From assembly GCA_023389895.1 (NCBI GenBank), contig JAEWDX010000133.1:1-13069 (forward strand): DNA of 13,069 nucleotides. The letters are read 5' to 3'. How positions within the stretch are numbered: position 1 is the stretch's first letter; every line of letters starts with the position of its first letter. Made by a program: the position numbers and the translations under genes. The stretch comes from Bacillota bacterium (GTDB lineage Bacteria; Bacillota; Bacilli; Bacillales; Cytobacillaceae). Shown piece by piece: positions 6,597 to 12,881 of this stretch. Below the pieces are notes generated by a model that was given only the letters and a program-made list of their open reading frames with translations, had not been told where the DNA came from and did not search any database.

Positions 6597-7883
6597 TTAA
6601 TTAAGAACTTTGCCTTTTGTTTCTGGAATGCAGATAAGCATAACGATTAGTCCAATCGGATAAATAAGAAAGATTAGTGATAATGCTCCTAAGAGACTTC
6701 CTCCAGCCGCTAGTAAGCCGATAATGACAGGACCAAATCCGGCTAATCCACGACCTGTTCCGAAAATGAAATTCTCAGCGGTTGAGCGCGCTTCGGCCGG
6801 GTAATTTTCTGCTAGAACAGCACCGAATCCACCCATCATTCCATTTGCGAAAAATCCAAGCATGGCGCTTCCCCATAATAATAAATTTTCATCCTTAAGC
6901 AGGAAGAAGTAAATTAAGCAAGCTACGGTACCCCCGATATAATAAAGGGTAAATGTTTTCCGGCGGCCGATTTTATCAGCTAATATTCCGAAAACGGCAA
7001 TTCCGATTAACATGCCGATGGTTGAAATTAGCATCCAACCGCTTGCCTTTGCCAATGTATAGCCATATTTTTGCGATAGAATCGTCGGCATCCAAGTGAA
7101 GATTCCATAATATCCAAAGTTTTGGATAAAGGACATTAAAATTAAGCCCATTGTTGTAATCGTAACTTTCTTATTAGCGAATAGTTTTTTCAGTGGGAAG
7201 CCCGCCATTTTCTCAAGCTGAATTGCTTCTTCACTCGTCAATATTCCTTGAGACTTTTTCTGTTGAAGTGCTTTTTTATATTGATGCTTCTGCTCCCACA
7301 TTTTTGGCTCTGTCAAACTTTTTCGCACATAGATTGCGAGTAAAGCAGGAATTAAACCGAATAAAAATACTGCCCTCCAGCCGAAGTGCGGTACTACTAA
7401 TGCTGGTAATATGGATGCTGCAAGCACGCCTAATTGCCAGCCTAATGCCACAACCGATGTAGCTTTCGCACGCATATTTTTTGACCATGTTTCAGTAACG
7501 ATCGCCATTCCGATCCCAAATTCTCCTCCAACTCCCATCCCAACTAAGAAACGAAGAATAAGTAAGTGCCAGTAATCTGTTGAAAAATAAATGAAGGCGG
7601 TGGCGACAGAAAATAGGAGAATCGTTGCTGCTAAAACTTTAATTCTCCCAAATAAATCGGCAAGAAATCCGAATAAATAGGAGCCGACTAGCATTCCAAT
7701 CGTTGTAGCGAGGACGAGATTGCCACCTTCAACCTCCGTTAAGTTAAAATCCTTTAAAATAAATACGAGTACAAACGATAGTAGCAGCATATCGAAACCC
7801 TCTGCTGCATAACCAAGTACGGAACCGAGCAATGTTTTATATCGTTTGGATTTTGACTCCTCGATGATGTCTGTTGTTGCCAT
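6597..7883 (-). CDS. MFS transporter under a PyrR-type attenuator; candidate pyrimidine-related permease
   Basis: The 428-aa protein has about twelve hydrophobic segments and a charged central cytoplasmic loop (about 193-237), the usual 6+6 layout of the major facilitator superfamily. EGFDM (28-32) in the first helix and the loop motif GFLADLFGRIKVL (72-84), repeated as GILADKIGRRKTF (299-311), fit the organic or aromatic acid:proton symporter groups, which include shikimate- and nicotinate-type carriers. Substrate cannot be read from the protein alone. GGAGGAG lies just before the ATG and a strong terminator follows, so it is likely monocistronic. Its leader carries a PyrR-binding-type hairpin and an attenuator terminator. 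Expression should therefore fall when uridine nucleotides are plentiful, pointing to uptake of a pyrimidine or precursor such as orotate (inference). It occupies a position in the yfj neighbourhood where B. subtilis has other genes. Confidence 0.88.
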   Translation of the reverse strand: MATTDIIEESKSKRYKTLLGSVLGYAAEGFDMLLLSFVLVFILKDFNLTEVEGGNLVLATTIGMLVGSYLFGFLADLFGRIKVLAATILLFSVATAFIYFSTDYWHLLILRFLVGMGVGGEFGIGMAIVTETWSKNMRAKATSVVALGWQLGVLAASILPALVVPHFGWRAVFLFGLIPALLAIYVRKSLTEPKMWEQKHQYKKALQQKKSQGILTSEEAIQLEKMAGFPLKKLFANKKVTITTMGLILMSFIQNFGYYGIFTWMPTILSQKYGYTLAKASGWMLISTIGMLIGIAVFGILADKIGRRKTFTLYYIGGTVACLIYFFLLKDENLLLWGSAMLGFFANGMMGGFGAVLAENYPAEARSTAENFIFGTGRGLAGFGPVIIGLLAAGGSLLGALSLIFLIYPIGLIVMLICIPETKGKVLN

Positions 7884-7928
7884 GATTACTCCTCCTCTTG
7901 ATCTGTACAGTCACTATGGAAGAATAAC

Positions 7929-7961
7929 AAAAGCCTTCTTACCTAGATAGATAAGAAGGCT
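7929..7961 (-). terminator. Attenuator terminator in the transporter leader
   Basis: Minus-strand AGCCTTCTTA and TAAGAAGGCT form a perfect 10-bp stem around a 10-nt loop, followed by TTTTGTTATTCTT. It sits inside the 5' leader, only about 35 nt before the ribosome binding site. Its left arm holds CCTTCT (7954-7959), complementary to AGAAGG in the upstream PyrR-type hairpin (8028-8033). An upstream GCTT (7963-7970) is complementary to AAGC (8024-8027), so an antiterminator could compete with both hairpins. Confidence 0.88.
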
Positions 7962-8026
7962 CAAGCAAGCTCAGGAATCCATATCAAATTCTCTCTTTGA
8001 CAAAGATTCACAGAGCATATTCCGCT

Positions 8027-8059
8027 TCCTTCTCAATCTCACAGGATTGTGTTAAAGGA
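8027..8059 (-). promoter_or_regulatory. PyrR-binding-type anti-antiterminator hairpin
   Basis: The minus strand has an upper stem CAATC/GATTG closing a hexaloop CTGTGA, then an internal purine bulge and a lower stem TCCTT/AAGGA. The segment AATCCTGTGAG followed by GAGAAGG matches the consensus bound by PyrR (ARUCCNGNGAG..., loop CNGNGA, 3' purine-rich AGAAGG) except for one G-to-A. In B. subtilis the PyrR protein with UMP or UTP stabilises such a hairpin, blocks an antiterminator and lets the terminator form. The same three-part layout is present here. Confidence 0.8.
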
Positions 8060-8082
8060 CTGTATATTTTATTTTCTTTTTA

Positions 8083-8111
8083 TTTTTATCACCATTTTTC
8101 AATATTGTCAA
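8083..8111 (-). promoter_or_regulatory. Sigma-A promoter for the attenuated transporter
   Basis: Perfect -35 TTGACA (8106-8111, minus strand), 17-nt spacer, then TAAAAA (8083-8088) preceded by a TGA extension. The start of transcription would be near 8076, giving a leader of about 190 nt that contains the whole attenuator. It lies 16 nt downstream of the pdaA stop. Confidence 0.65.
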
Positions 8112-8126
8112 ATAGTAATTTATCAC

Positions 8127-8924
8127 TTAGTAAAGCATGGCATCTTCAAATAACCGAGTCTTCATGAAATCATCTAGACTTTTAAACGTATAGCCTCTCG
8201 CTTTCAAATCTTGAATTGCTTTTTCAAGTGCGTCGGCATTATCTTTTGAAACAGTGTGCAGTAATAGAATAGCTCCAGGATGGATTTGTTTCATAATATT
8301 ATCGTATGAATATTTCCAGCCCTTTTGTTGATCAACATTCCAGTCCTTGAAGGCTAGAGACCAGAATATGTGAACATAGCCCTGCTTATTCGCAACTTGA
8401 ATCGTTCGCTCACTGAAAATTCCTCTTGGTGGGCGCAAGTAAGACATATGTTTTATCCCGGTGAGTTTTTCCGTTCCCTCACGCACCGTCTCTAATTCCT
8501 TGATAATTTTCTCATCACTAATCGTTGTCATATCAGGATGATGCCATGAATGATTGCCGATAATATGTCCTTCAGATGCCATACGTTTGACAAGATCAGG
8601 TGCACTTTCTAAATAATGACCCGTAATAAAAAATGCCGCAGGCACCTTTTCTTTTTTTAACACATCCAGAATTTTTCCAGTATAGCCATTCTCATAGCCG
8701 TTATCAAAGGTTAAATAAATATCCTTCTTCATTGGATCCCCTTTGTAATACGCACCAAGTCGATTTAACATCTCATCAAGCGGCTTACCCGCATCCGCTT
8801 GATCCTCATTTGACCCTTTATTAAAACCCCAATGTACTGGTGAATTTCCACTCTCAGCCTTTGTCACTAAAGGAAAAATCATCAAAAATGCAGCCAAGAG
8901 AACATATTGTTTCAGTATTCTCAT
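8127..8924 (-). CDS. pdaA: Spore-cortex polysaccharide deacetylase PdaA
   Basis: The 265-aa enzyme removes the N-acetyl group from N-acetylmuramic acid during synthesis of the muramic delta-lactam of spore cortex peptidoglycan, acting outside the membrane of the forespore. A signal peptide covers about 1-23 (basic MRILK start, hydrophobic core, TKA). NodB-type deacetylase motifs are TFDNG (72-76, catalytic-base Asp74; the usual second Asp is Asn, as in PdaA proteins), metal-binding H125-x3-H129 in NHSWHHP, RPPRG (164-168) and LLHT with His223. GGAGGAG lies 5 nt before the ATG. B. subtilis pdaA is sigma-G-dependent; here a possible but weak sigma-G-like pair is TGTACG (9051-9056), 17 nt, CATATTT (9027-9033). 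No terminator follows, so transcripts may run into the PyrR attenuator. Its presence indicates a spore former. Confidence 0.93.
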   Translation of the reverse strand: MRILKQYVLLAAFLMIFPLVTKAESGNSPVHWGFNKGSNEDQADAGKPLDEMLNRLGAYYKGDPMKKDIYLTFDNGYENGYTGKILDVLKKEKVPAAFFITGHYLESAPDLVKRMASEGHIIGNHSWHHPDMTTISDEKIIKELETVREGTEKLTGIKHMSYLRPPRGIFSERTIQVANKQGYVHIFWSLAFKDWNVDQQKGWKYSYDNIMKQIHPGAILLLHTVSKDNADALEKAIQDLKARGYTFKSLDDFMKTRLFEDAMLY

Positions 8925-8940
8925 CTACACTCCTCCTCTA

Positions 8941-9115
8941 TTTTTCCTTATTGTTTGTGAAAAAGGAGAAAAAATTTCTGTTAAAATTTTCATCTTCGTG
9001 CATCTTTTCACTTCTTCTTTTGAAAAAAATATGTAACTTTCATCAATGTGCGTACATATGTCTTATTCTCGAAATACACCGTTTATTCTCGAAACGCTCC
9101 CCACCTATAAAAAAA
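8941..9115. other. pdaA upstream region with a short 20-bp-period repeat
   Basis: AT-rich stretch without a supported gene. The minus strand should hold the pdaA promoter. TTATTCTCGAAA occurs twice (9063-9074 and 9083-9094) with a period of 20 bp, an intergenic repeat of two units. The T-rich run just before 9116 (read on the minus strand) marks the exon side of the group II intron end. Confidence 0.5.
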
Positions 9116-9187
9116 ATCGAGTAGCCCTTGGGAGTTTCACCCAAAGGCCCACAGAACCGTACATGAACCTCTCGATTCATACGGTTC
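9116..9187 (-). mobile_element. Group II intron 3' end (domains V and VI), truncated
   Basis: The minus strand contains a 34-nt hairpin (9154-9187) with the layout of group II intron domain V: an 8-bp basal stem from GAACCGTA to TACGGTTC, a two-nt bulge on the 3' side, an upper stem and a GAGA tetraloop of the GNRA type. It is followed by a second hairpin (GCCTTTGGG with CTCCCAAGGGC) and CTACTCGAT, fitting domain VI and the intron 3' end near 9116. The catalytic triad position reads AAC rather than the usual AGC, replacing the conserved G-U wobble with A-U. No reverse transcriptase or upstream intron domains are present, so this is a dead remnant. Confidence 0.75.
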
Positions 9188-9218
9188 CTATCATTCAGCC
9201 ATTTAAGGAATCATTCCA

Positions 9219-9257
9219 AGAGCCCAATGTGAAAAAACATTTTGGGCTCTCTTTTTA
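9219..9257 (+). terminator. Plus-strand terminator beside the IS1182 remnant
   Basis: AGAGCCCAA and TTGGGCTCT form a 9-bp stem, extendable with an ATGT/ACAT pairing, followed by CTTTTTAT. It reads on the plus strand although no plus-strand gene precedes it, so it may have shielded the inserted element from outside transcription. Confidence 0.7.
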
Positions 9258-9667
9258 TAGGAATGTAACAGGTGGAGAAAAATGAATCGTTTTTCTCCAC
9301 CTGTTTTTGTATTTTTTCGATTTCCCTCTGAGCTGGCGGACGCCTGCTACTTTCAGGATGTTGTGGGCTAATGCCACAATGCCAAACTCGACATGTACCT
9401 TGTCGAGACCCCGCAAGGAAAACCTGCGGAACGACCGATTGCCCTTGATGTGACCGAACACACTTTCCATCTCAACCTTGCATCGAACGTAGATTCTGAC
9501 TTTTTCTTCACATTCAAGGGCTGTTTCTGCCTTCTCTTTCATTTCTTCGAAGATTTATTCCAGTGAACTTGTCGATTTCCCTTTGCTTTCGTATATTGTG
9601 CTTTTAATGGGCAATCGGTACAATCTTCACATTCGTATATTTTAAAGCTCTGCACATAACCAGATCT
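9255..9667 (-). pseudogene. IS1182-type transposase, C-terminal remnant with frameshift
   Basis: From about 9667 the minus strand reads RSGYVQSFKIYECEDCTDC, then PLKAQYTKAKGNRQVHW, the Cys-rich region of IS1182-family transposases. It meets a TGA near 9541, and a one-base shift continues with EEMKEKAETALECEEK, then SVFGHIKGNRSFRRFSLRGL and HVEFGIVALAHNILKVAG, the C-terminal core with the conserved Glu of the DDE group. An in-frame TAA precedes the first piece and the N-terminal two-thirds are absent. The last residues (HFSPPVTFL) are encoded by a perfect 16-bp inverted repeat (9267-9305). The element cannot transpose by itself. Confidence 0.85.
9267..9307 (+). terminator. Second plus-strand terminator-like hairpin inside the transposase end
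   Basis: AACAGGTGGAGAAAAA and TTTTTCTCCACCTGTT form a perfect 16-bp stem around a 7-nt loop, with a short T-rich tail (TTTGTATTTTTT). It stands in tandem with the hairpin at 9219-9257. Confidence 0.6.
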
Positions 9668-9761
9668 ATTTTAGATGTTCCCATGTTTTCAATTGATTTA
9701 GAGTGCGAATGTTCAACTATCGAGCTAAGAGAAGCGTAACTAACCTCATCATTATAGTAAT

Positions 9762-9807
9762 AAAAAACGGATGGGGCTGTCCATAAGTGATCCGCCTCAT
9801 CCGTTTT
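9762..9807 (-). terminator. Terminator downstream of the sigma/anti-sigma unit
   Basis: Minus-strand AAAACGGATGAGGC pairs with GCCCCATCCGTTTT (one mismatch) around a 16-nt loop and is followed by TT-ATT. It lies well after the anti-sigma stop, past a decayed coding stretch. The plus-strand tail is shorter. Confidence 0.65.
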
Positions 9808-9859
9808 GAATGGTTAAGATAAATCCGGAATCACAGCATTAAACCCAACATTCGACACC

Positions 9860-9900
9860 TGAAAGACAGGCTGCTGCTTTTTTCATCTGCCTGTCTTTCA
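9860..9900. repeat. Perfect 12-bp inverted repeat with 17-nt loop
   Basis: TGAAAGACAGGC (9860-9871) and GCCTGTCTTTCA (9889-9900) are perfect complements. Neither side has a convincing T run, so it is a poor terminator. It may be a hairpin or a relic of a small mobile element. Nothing else identifies it. Confidence 0.55.
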
Positions 9901-9902
9901 AT

Positions 9903-10047
9903 TTAAGACGTTGTTTTCTTTTTAGTGTATCCAAGTCGACTTATTTCATCTTTAATCGGAGTAGTACCAGCGAAGCTATCACTACCCGCAATAAGGAAGA
10001 AAATTAGAAATGTAAAGGGTTCTCTATTTCTGATTGCCTTTCTTCAA
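9903..10047 (-). pseudogene. Frameshifted remnant of a small exported protein
   Basis: Starting at a TTG (10045-10047) the minus strand reads LKKGNQK and then a stop. One base over, the frame continues NREPFTFLIFFLIAGSDSFA and then GTTPIKDEISRLGYTKKKTT to a TAA at 9903-9905. The sum resembles a basic N-terminus, a hydrophobic signal core, a cleavage region and the start of a mature domain, cut short. No family is recognised and the ribosome binding site is poor. It lies between the anti-sigma gene and its likely terminator. It may be chance, so confidence is low. Confidence 0.35.
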
Positions 10048-10097
10048 TTTTATGACCTACCGAATGTGGGTTTAGCTGTTCTGATAGGTAGTAATAT

Positions 10098-11195
10098 TCA
10101 TTTTGTTAATTCAATTTTTTCATTTACCTCAAAAGTTTTTCCTGTTCCTTCCGGTGATCCGCTAATTCTTACCTTGGCGATTACTAAAAATAATTTTTGT
10201 GGCTGATCAAAATAGCTGGATTCAAATTGAGGAAGAGTATCCCCAGTGTCTGTTAAAATTCCATCCTCGATGTGCTTATAAACCTTTCCGTTTTCATTTT
10301 CTAAATGATACTCATACAAAATACCTTCGTTTATCTTTGTTTTAAGGTTTATACTCATTTCTGTTATAGTTGGATACACTTTCGTATAATCAATGTTTAA
10401 ATTCAGCTTACGAGAACCTACATTTATCGAAAATTCTTTCCCTTTATACTCAATTGGTTTTGAATTCATATTATTAGCATCCCTTTGAAAACTAACATCC
10501 CATTCTCCTACAATGGTTTCAATTTTATTAGATTTAGTTACTATGAAACTGTTAATTGAAAGATTAATATTATTTGGAATAGACATCGTAGGATCTGTGC
10601 TAATTATTTCCATCCAACCAGTTAATTTAGTATGATCAACGCTATCTATAGAGATATGACGTGATAGCAACTTCGAATCTTTCCTATCTTTCATTCTAAA
10701 GAAGGTCTCATCAGTGACCTTAAAATTAACCATATTCACTTCATCAATATTCCATTTATTTGTATCTAATTTTATATGGAAGAACACAAATGTTCTTTTT
10801 GAATCTGCAATAACGTTATCAATTGTAAAAGTGATTCCTTGGTCCTCAGAAGATTTTGATACCTCTTGTAGAAAACCATTATCAACAGCTTTCTCAACCT
10901 CTCTGTCAACTTTCAAGAGTTCTGACAATTGAGAGAGAACCGGTATTTTATCTACATAATTAGCAAATGTTGTGGATTGATTAACACCAAACATAAATAA
11001 AGCACTGCAAGCAAACGCAGAAATTGTTGCAAAAATAGTTTTTTTAGTGCGGTTATTACGATTACTTCTTATAGGAGTTTCTAATTTCATTGATTTAACA
11101 ATATCTGGCACCTGATTTGCAAAGTCATATAGTGATTCAGGTGCTTTAATTTCTTTAAATCCCTCTTCAATATCTTTACTTAATTTGGATTTCAT
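10098..11195 (-). CDS. Membrane anti-sigma factor, DUF4179-type
   Basis: The 365-aa protein has a cytoplasmic N-terminus of about 52 residues, one membrane segment (about 53-71, IFATISAFACSALFMFG) and a large extracytoplasmic part. The region after the membrane (FANYVDKIPVLSQLSELL and on to about 150) fits the DUF4179 domain. The last 100 or so residues (EYKGKEFSINVG, NIDYTKVYPT) fit the C-terminal domain often joined to it. Such proteins are encoded beside ECF sigma factors and hold them inactive until a surface signal is sensed. Here the start lies 2 nt after the sigma stop (TAA-TA-ATG) with GGTG 7 nt upstream, giving tight translational coupling. The signal and target genes are unknown. 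The gene looks intact, although downstream sequence is decayed. Confidence 0.85.
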   Translation of the reverse strand: MKSKLSKDIEEGFKEIKAPESLYDFANQVPDIVKSMKLETPIRSNRNNRTKKTIFATISAFACSALFMFGVNQSTTFANYVDKIPVLSQLSELLKVDREVEKAVDNGFLQEVSKSSEDQGITFTIDNVIADSKRTFVFFHIKLDTNKWNIDEVNMVNFKVTDETFFRMKDRKDSKLLSRHISIDSVDHTKLTGWMEIISTDPTMSIPNNINLSINSFIVTKSNKIETIVGEWDVSFQRDANNMNSKPIEYKGKEFSINVGSRKLNLNIDYTKVYPTITEMSINLKTKINEGILYEYHLENENGKVYKHIEDGILTDTGDTLPQFESSYFDQPQKLFLVIAKVRISGSPEGTGKTFEVNEKIELTK

Positions 11196-11197
11196 TA

Positions 11198-11758
11198 TTA
11201 TTCACCAGCCTTTGGCAAATTATTTTGTTTTGTAAGAATACGGTTAAGAGATATTCTTGCTTTATATAATCTCGATTTAATCGTACCTTCTTTTAATTCT
11301 AATAGTTTAGCTATTTCATTGATCTTTAGATCTTGAAAGTAGTAAAGTATAATGACCGTCCTGTATTTCATCGGAAGAGCCAATACTGCCCCTATTACGG
11401 AGTTATTCATCTCTTTATCTATTAAATTTGTTAGTGGGGTCTCAGTGTTGCTGATCTGGGTATCCTTAGACGCTATCGTTAGTTTTATTTCTTTTATATT
11501 CTTCCTAGCTAAATCAATAGAACGTGAAGCCACTAGAGTCAAGAACCAACTTCTAAATTTATGTATTTCTTTATTTGCCATGATGTTCATATAAGCCTCA
11601 ATTAATGCGTTTTGCACAGCATCTTCTGCCTGCTCTTTTGATTTTAATATCGTGTATGAAATGGAATATGCATCTTGTAAATAGGGAGTTACTAACTTAC
11701 CAAAACTATTCTTGTACCCTTTTTGGCATTGCAACATTAGTTCATAATCAAGTTCCAT
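11198..11758 (-). CDS. ECF-type RNA polymerase sigma factor
   Basis: The 186-aa sigma-70 family protein would redirect RNA polymerase to a small regulon. Region 2 spans about 18-85, with the EQAEDAVQNALIEAYMNI segment for core binding and -10 recognition. Region 4 spans about 115-170, with a helix-turn-helix at KINEIAKLLELKEGTIKSRL for -35 recognition. There is no region 1 or 3, as usual for ECF factors. The ATG at 11758 is preferred over the in-frame GTG at 11767 because AAGGTGG sits 5 nt before it and overlaps the GTG. It forms a two-gene unit with the anti-sigma gene. Such pairs often activate their own promoter, but no clear ECF-type promoter (AAC, 16 nt, CGT) was found upstream. A hairpin ATAGGC/GCCTAT (11818-11836) lies in the leader. 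Confidence 0.9.
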   Translation of the reverse strand: MELDYELMLQCQKGYKNSFGKLVTPYLQDAYSISYTILKSKEQAEDAVQNALIEAYMNIMANKEIHKFRSWFLTLVASRSIDLARKNIKEIKLTIASKDTQISNTETPLTNLIDKEMNNSVIGAVLALPMKYRTVIILYYFQDLKINEIAKLLELKEGTIKSRLYKARISLNRILTKQNNLPKAGE

Positions 11759-11763
11759 ATTAA

Positions 11764-11770
11764 CCACCTT
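11764..11770 (-). promoter_or_regulatory. Ribosome binding site that fixes the sigma factor start
   Basis: Minus-strand AAGGTGG with 5 nt to the ATG at 11758. It overlaps the competing GTG at 11767, which has no site of its own. Confidence 0.6.
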
Positions 11771-11817
11771 TTGATATGAGAGTTTTTTTATCTTGAATTA
11801 TTCAGAGATTTTCTAAA

Positions 11818-11836
11818 ATAGGCTGATAACGCCTAT
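11818..11836. repeat. Inverted repeat upstream of the sigma gene
   Basis: ATAGGC and GCCTAT around TGATAAC. On the minus strand the right arm is followed by TTTTAG, so it could be a weak leader hairpin or an operator. No function is assigned. Confidence 0.4.
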
Positions 11837-11918
11837 CCAATCAGTTGTCTCGTTACTATTTAATTCATTAAATATATGAAAAAGATTCCGTTTCTGATAA
11901 GGTTAAAACAACAACGAA

Positions 11919-12289
11919 ATAACTACAGAAAGGATTCGCGGGGACAGTGGTTTTACCGTCTCAGCTTTATATGAGTTGTGCGAAAAGGAATCGGTTTATT
12001 ACATCATTCGACTTAAGTCAAATGCTCAACTACAACAAATTGGGGAAGAATACCATCCTTCCTCAATGCCTTCAGATGTCATAACGGTAGAATACTTTTA
12101 TGAAAAAAAACAGTTATCGGGCGAAGGTATGTTTTAAGCCCAGAAAAGTGTTATACAATCGGTACGCCCAGCTTTAAAGCTGCCAGTAAATTGGTGAGAT
12201 CAGGGAGAGCGCTTTACTTTAAATTATCGTCAAGTTTCATCTATCAGGAATTCTTTTGGAGGATACTTAGCAGAATTCAGATTCCATAG
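11919..12289 (+). pseudogene. IS1380-type transposase remnant, internally deleted
   Basis: The plus strand reads IRGDSGFTVSALYELCEKES and YYIIRLKSNAQLQQIGEEY from 11934, the conserved RGDSGF block with the middle catalytic Asp of IS1380-family transposases. It stops at 12135-12137; past the stop the same frame has QSVRPA, a conserved spot of the family. Another frame then gives FKAASKLVRSGRALYFKLSS and ends at TAG 12287-12289, matching the C-terminal tail of the family. The segment between (the last catalytic residue and surrounding helices) and the whole N-terminal part are missing. This is the only plus-strand coding trace in the window. It lies head-to-head with the sigma operon, whose upstream region it borders. 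Confidence 0.8.
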
Positions 12290-12704
12290 ATAGAATAACC
12301 ATTCATTTCTATTTAAAAAAACAGTTTTATTGTCAAGAGAGTTTTCTGTCTAAAAAACAGCTATTTTCAATTTCTAATTCTAGAAATATCGATTTTATAA
12401 AATAAATTGAACATAATTCCTTTAAAAGCTTAGAATTATAGTTGATTTTTAATTAAAGACATGACCTTAGTGAAGGTATGAATAATTCAGGATTATATAT
12501 ATTAGACGGTATATTATCAAGAAAGGTTCATTTATTATAGATTAAAGAGCCCAAAACCATAATCAGTGCTTGACAAAATGATCTGGAGCTAAAAAGAAAA
12601 AACATCTGCAATACCTGTAATAATGTAAGTTCAAACTCGTCCTGAAAAAGGGACCTCAAATGTGATTCGTGTACCTCAAACCGAGAATTTCCCTAGGACT
12701 TCCT
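12290..12704. other. AT-rich gap between IS remnants, no gene seen
   Basis: No open frame with a start signal or recognisable product was found on either strand. Short direct repeats include AAAAAACAG (about 12316 and 12353) and ACCTCAAA (12652-12659 and 12673-12680). The latter pair, near the cut end of the IS110 gene, could be part of another element's terminal sequence. The rest looks like decayed DNA. Confidence 0.5.
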
Positions 12705-12881
12705 TTAGATTTCGGGTGCTTGTTCATCTTTAACTGTTAATGATTGGAGCGTTTCGTTTAACGCTTTGAACGCTGAATATGTATGTTCAATTTCTCCTTC
12801 AAATTCGTACCTGCGATAACGATCGTAAATCACCATCGTACTTTTTCCCATACTGACATCAAATGCCACAATATGTTTCAT
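12705..12881 (-). pseudogene. IS110-family recombinase, N-terminal fragment
   Basis: 58 codons begin MKHIVAFDVSMGKSTMVIYD, the RuvC-like start of IS110-family DEDD recombinases with the first catalytic Asp in AFDVS. They proceed to DEQAPEI and then a stop at 12705-12707. Intact relatives continue after APEI with VFEATG, so the gene is cut there and the remaining DEDD residues and the serine domain are absent. The ATG at 12881 is chosen over that at 12905 because AAGGAG lies 9 nt upstream. The sequence past the break is unrelated. Confidence 0.85.

Noticed and set aside
9027..9056. Sigma-G promoter for pdaA (TGTACG, 17 nt, CATATTT).
   Set aside because: Only partial matches at both boxes; kept as a remark under pdaA and not listed as a feature.
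9860..9900. Terminator call for the perfect 12-bp inverted repeat.
   Set aside because: The loop is 17 nt and neither strand has a proper T run after the stem, so only an inverted repeat is reported.
9925..10206. Plus-strand open frame of 93 codons.
   Set aside because: It overlaps the anti-sigma gene end in antisense, has no ribosome binding site and no recognisable product.
12594..12635. Minus-strand reading TYIITGIADVFSF, similar to the C-terminal YIMAGIAENL of the methyltransferase remnant at 238-843.
   Set aside because: Only about ten residues match, a stop lies just upstream, and no further methylase sequence surrounds it; chance cannot be excluded.
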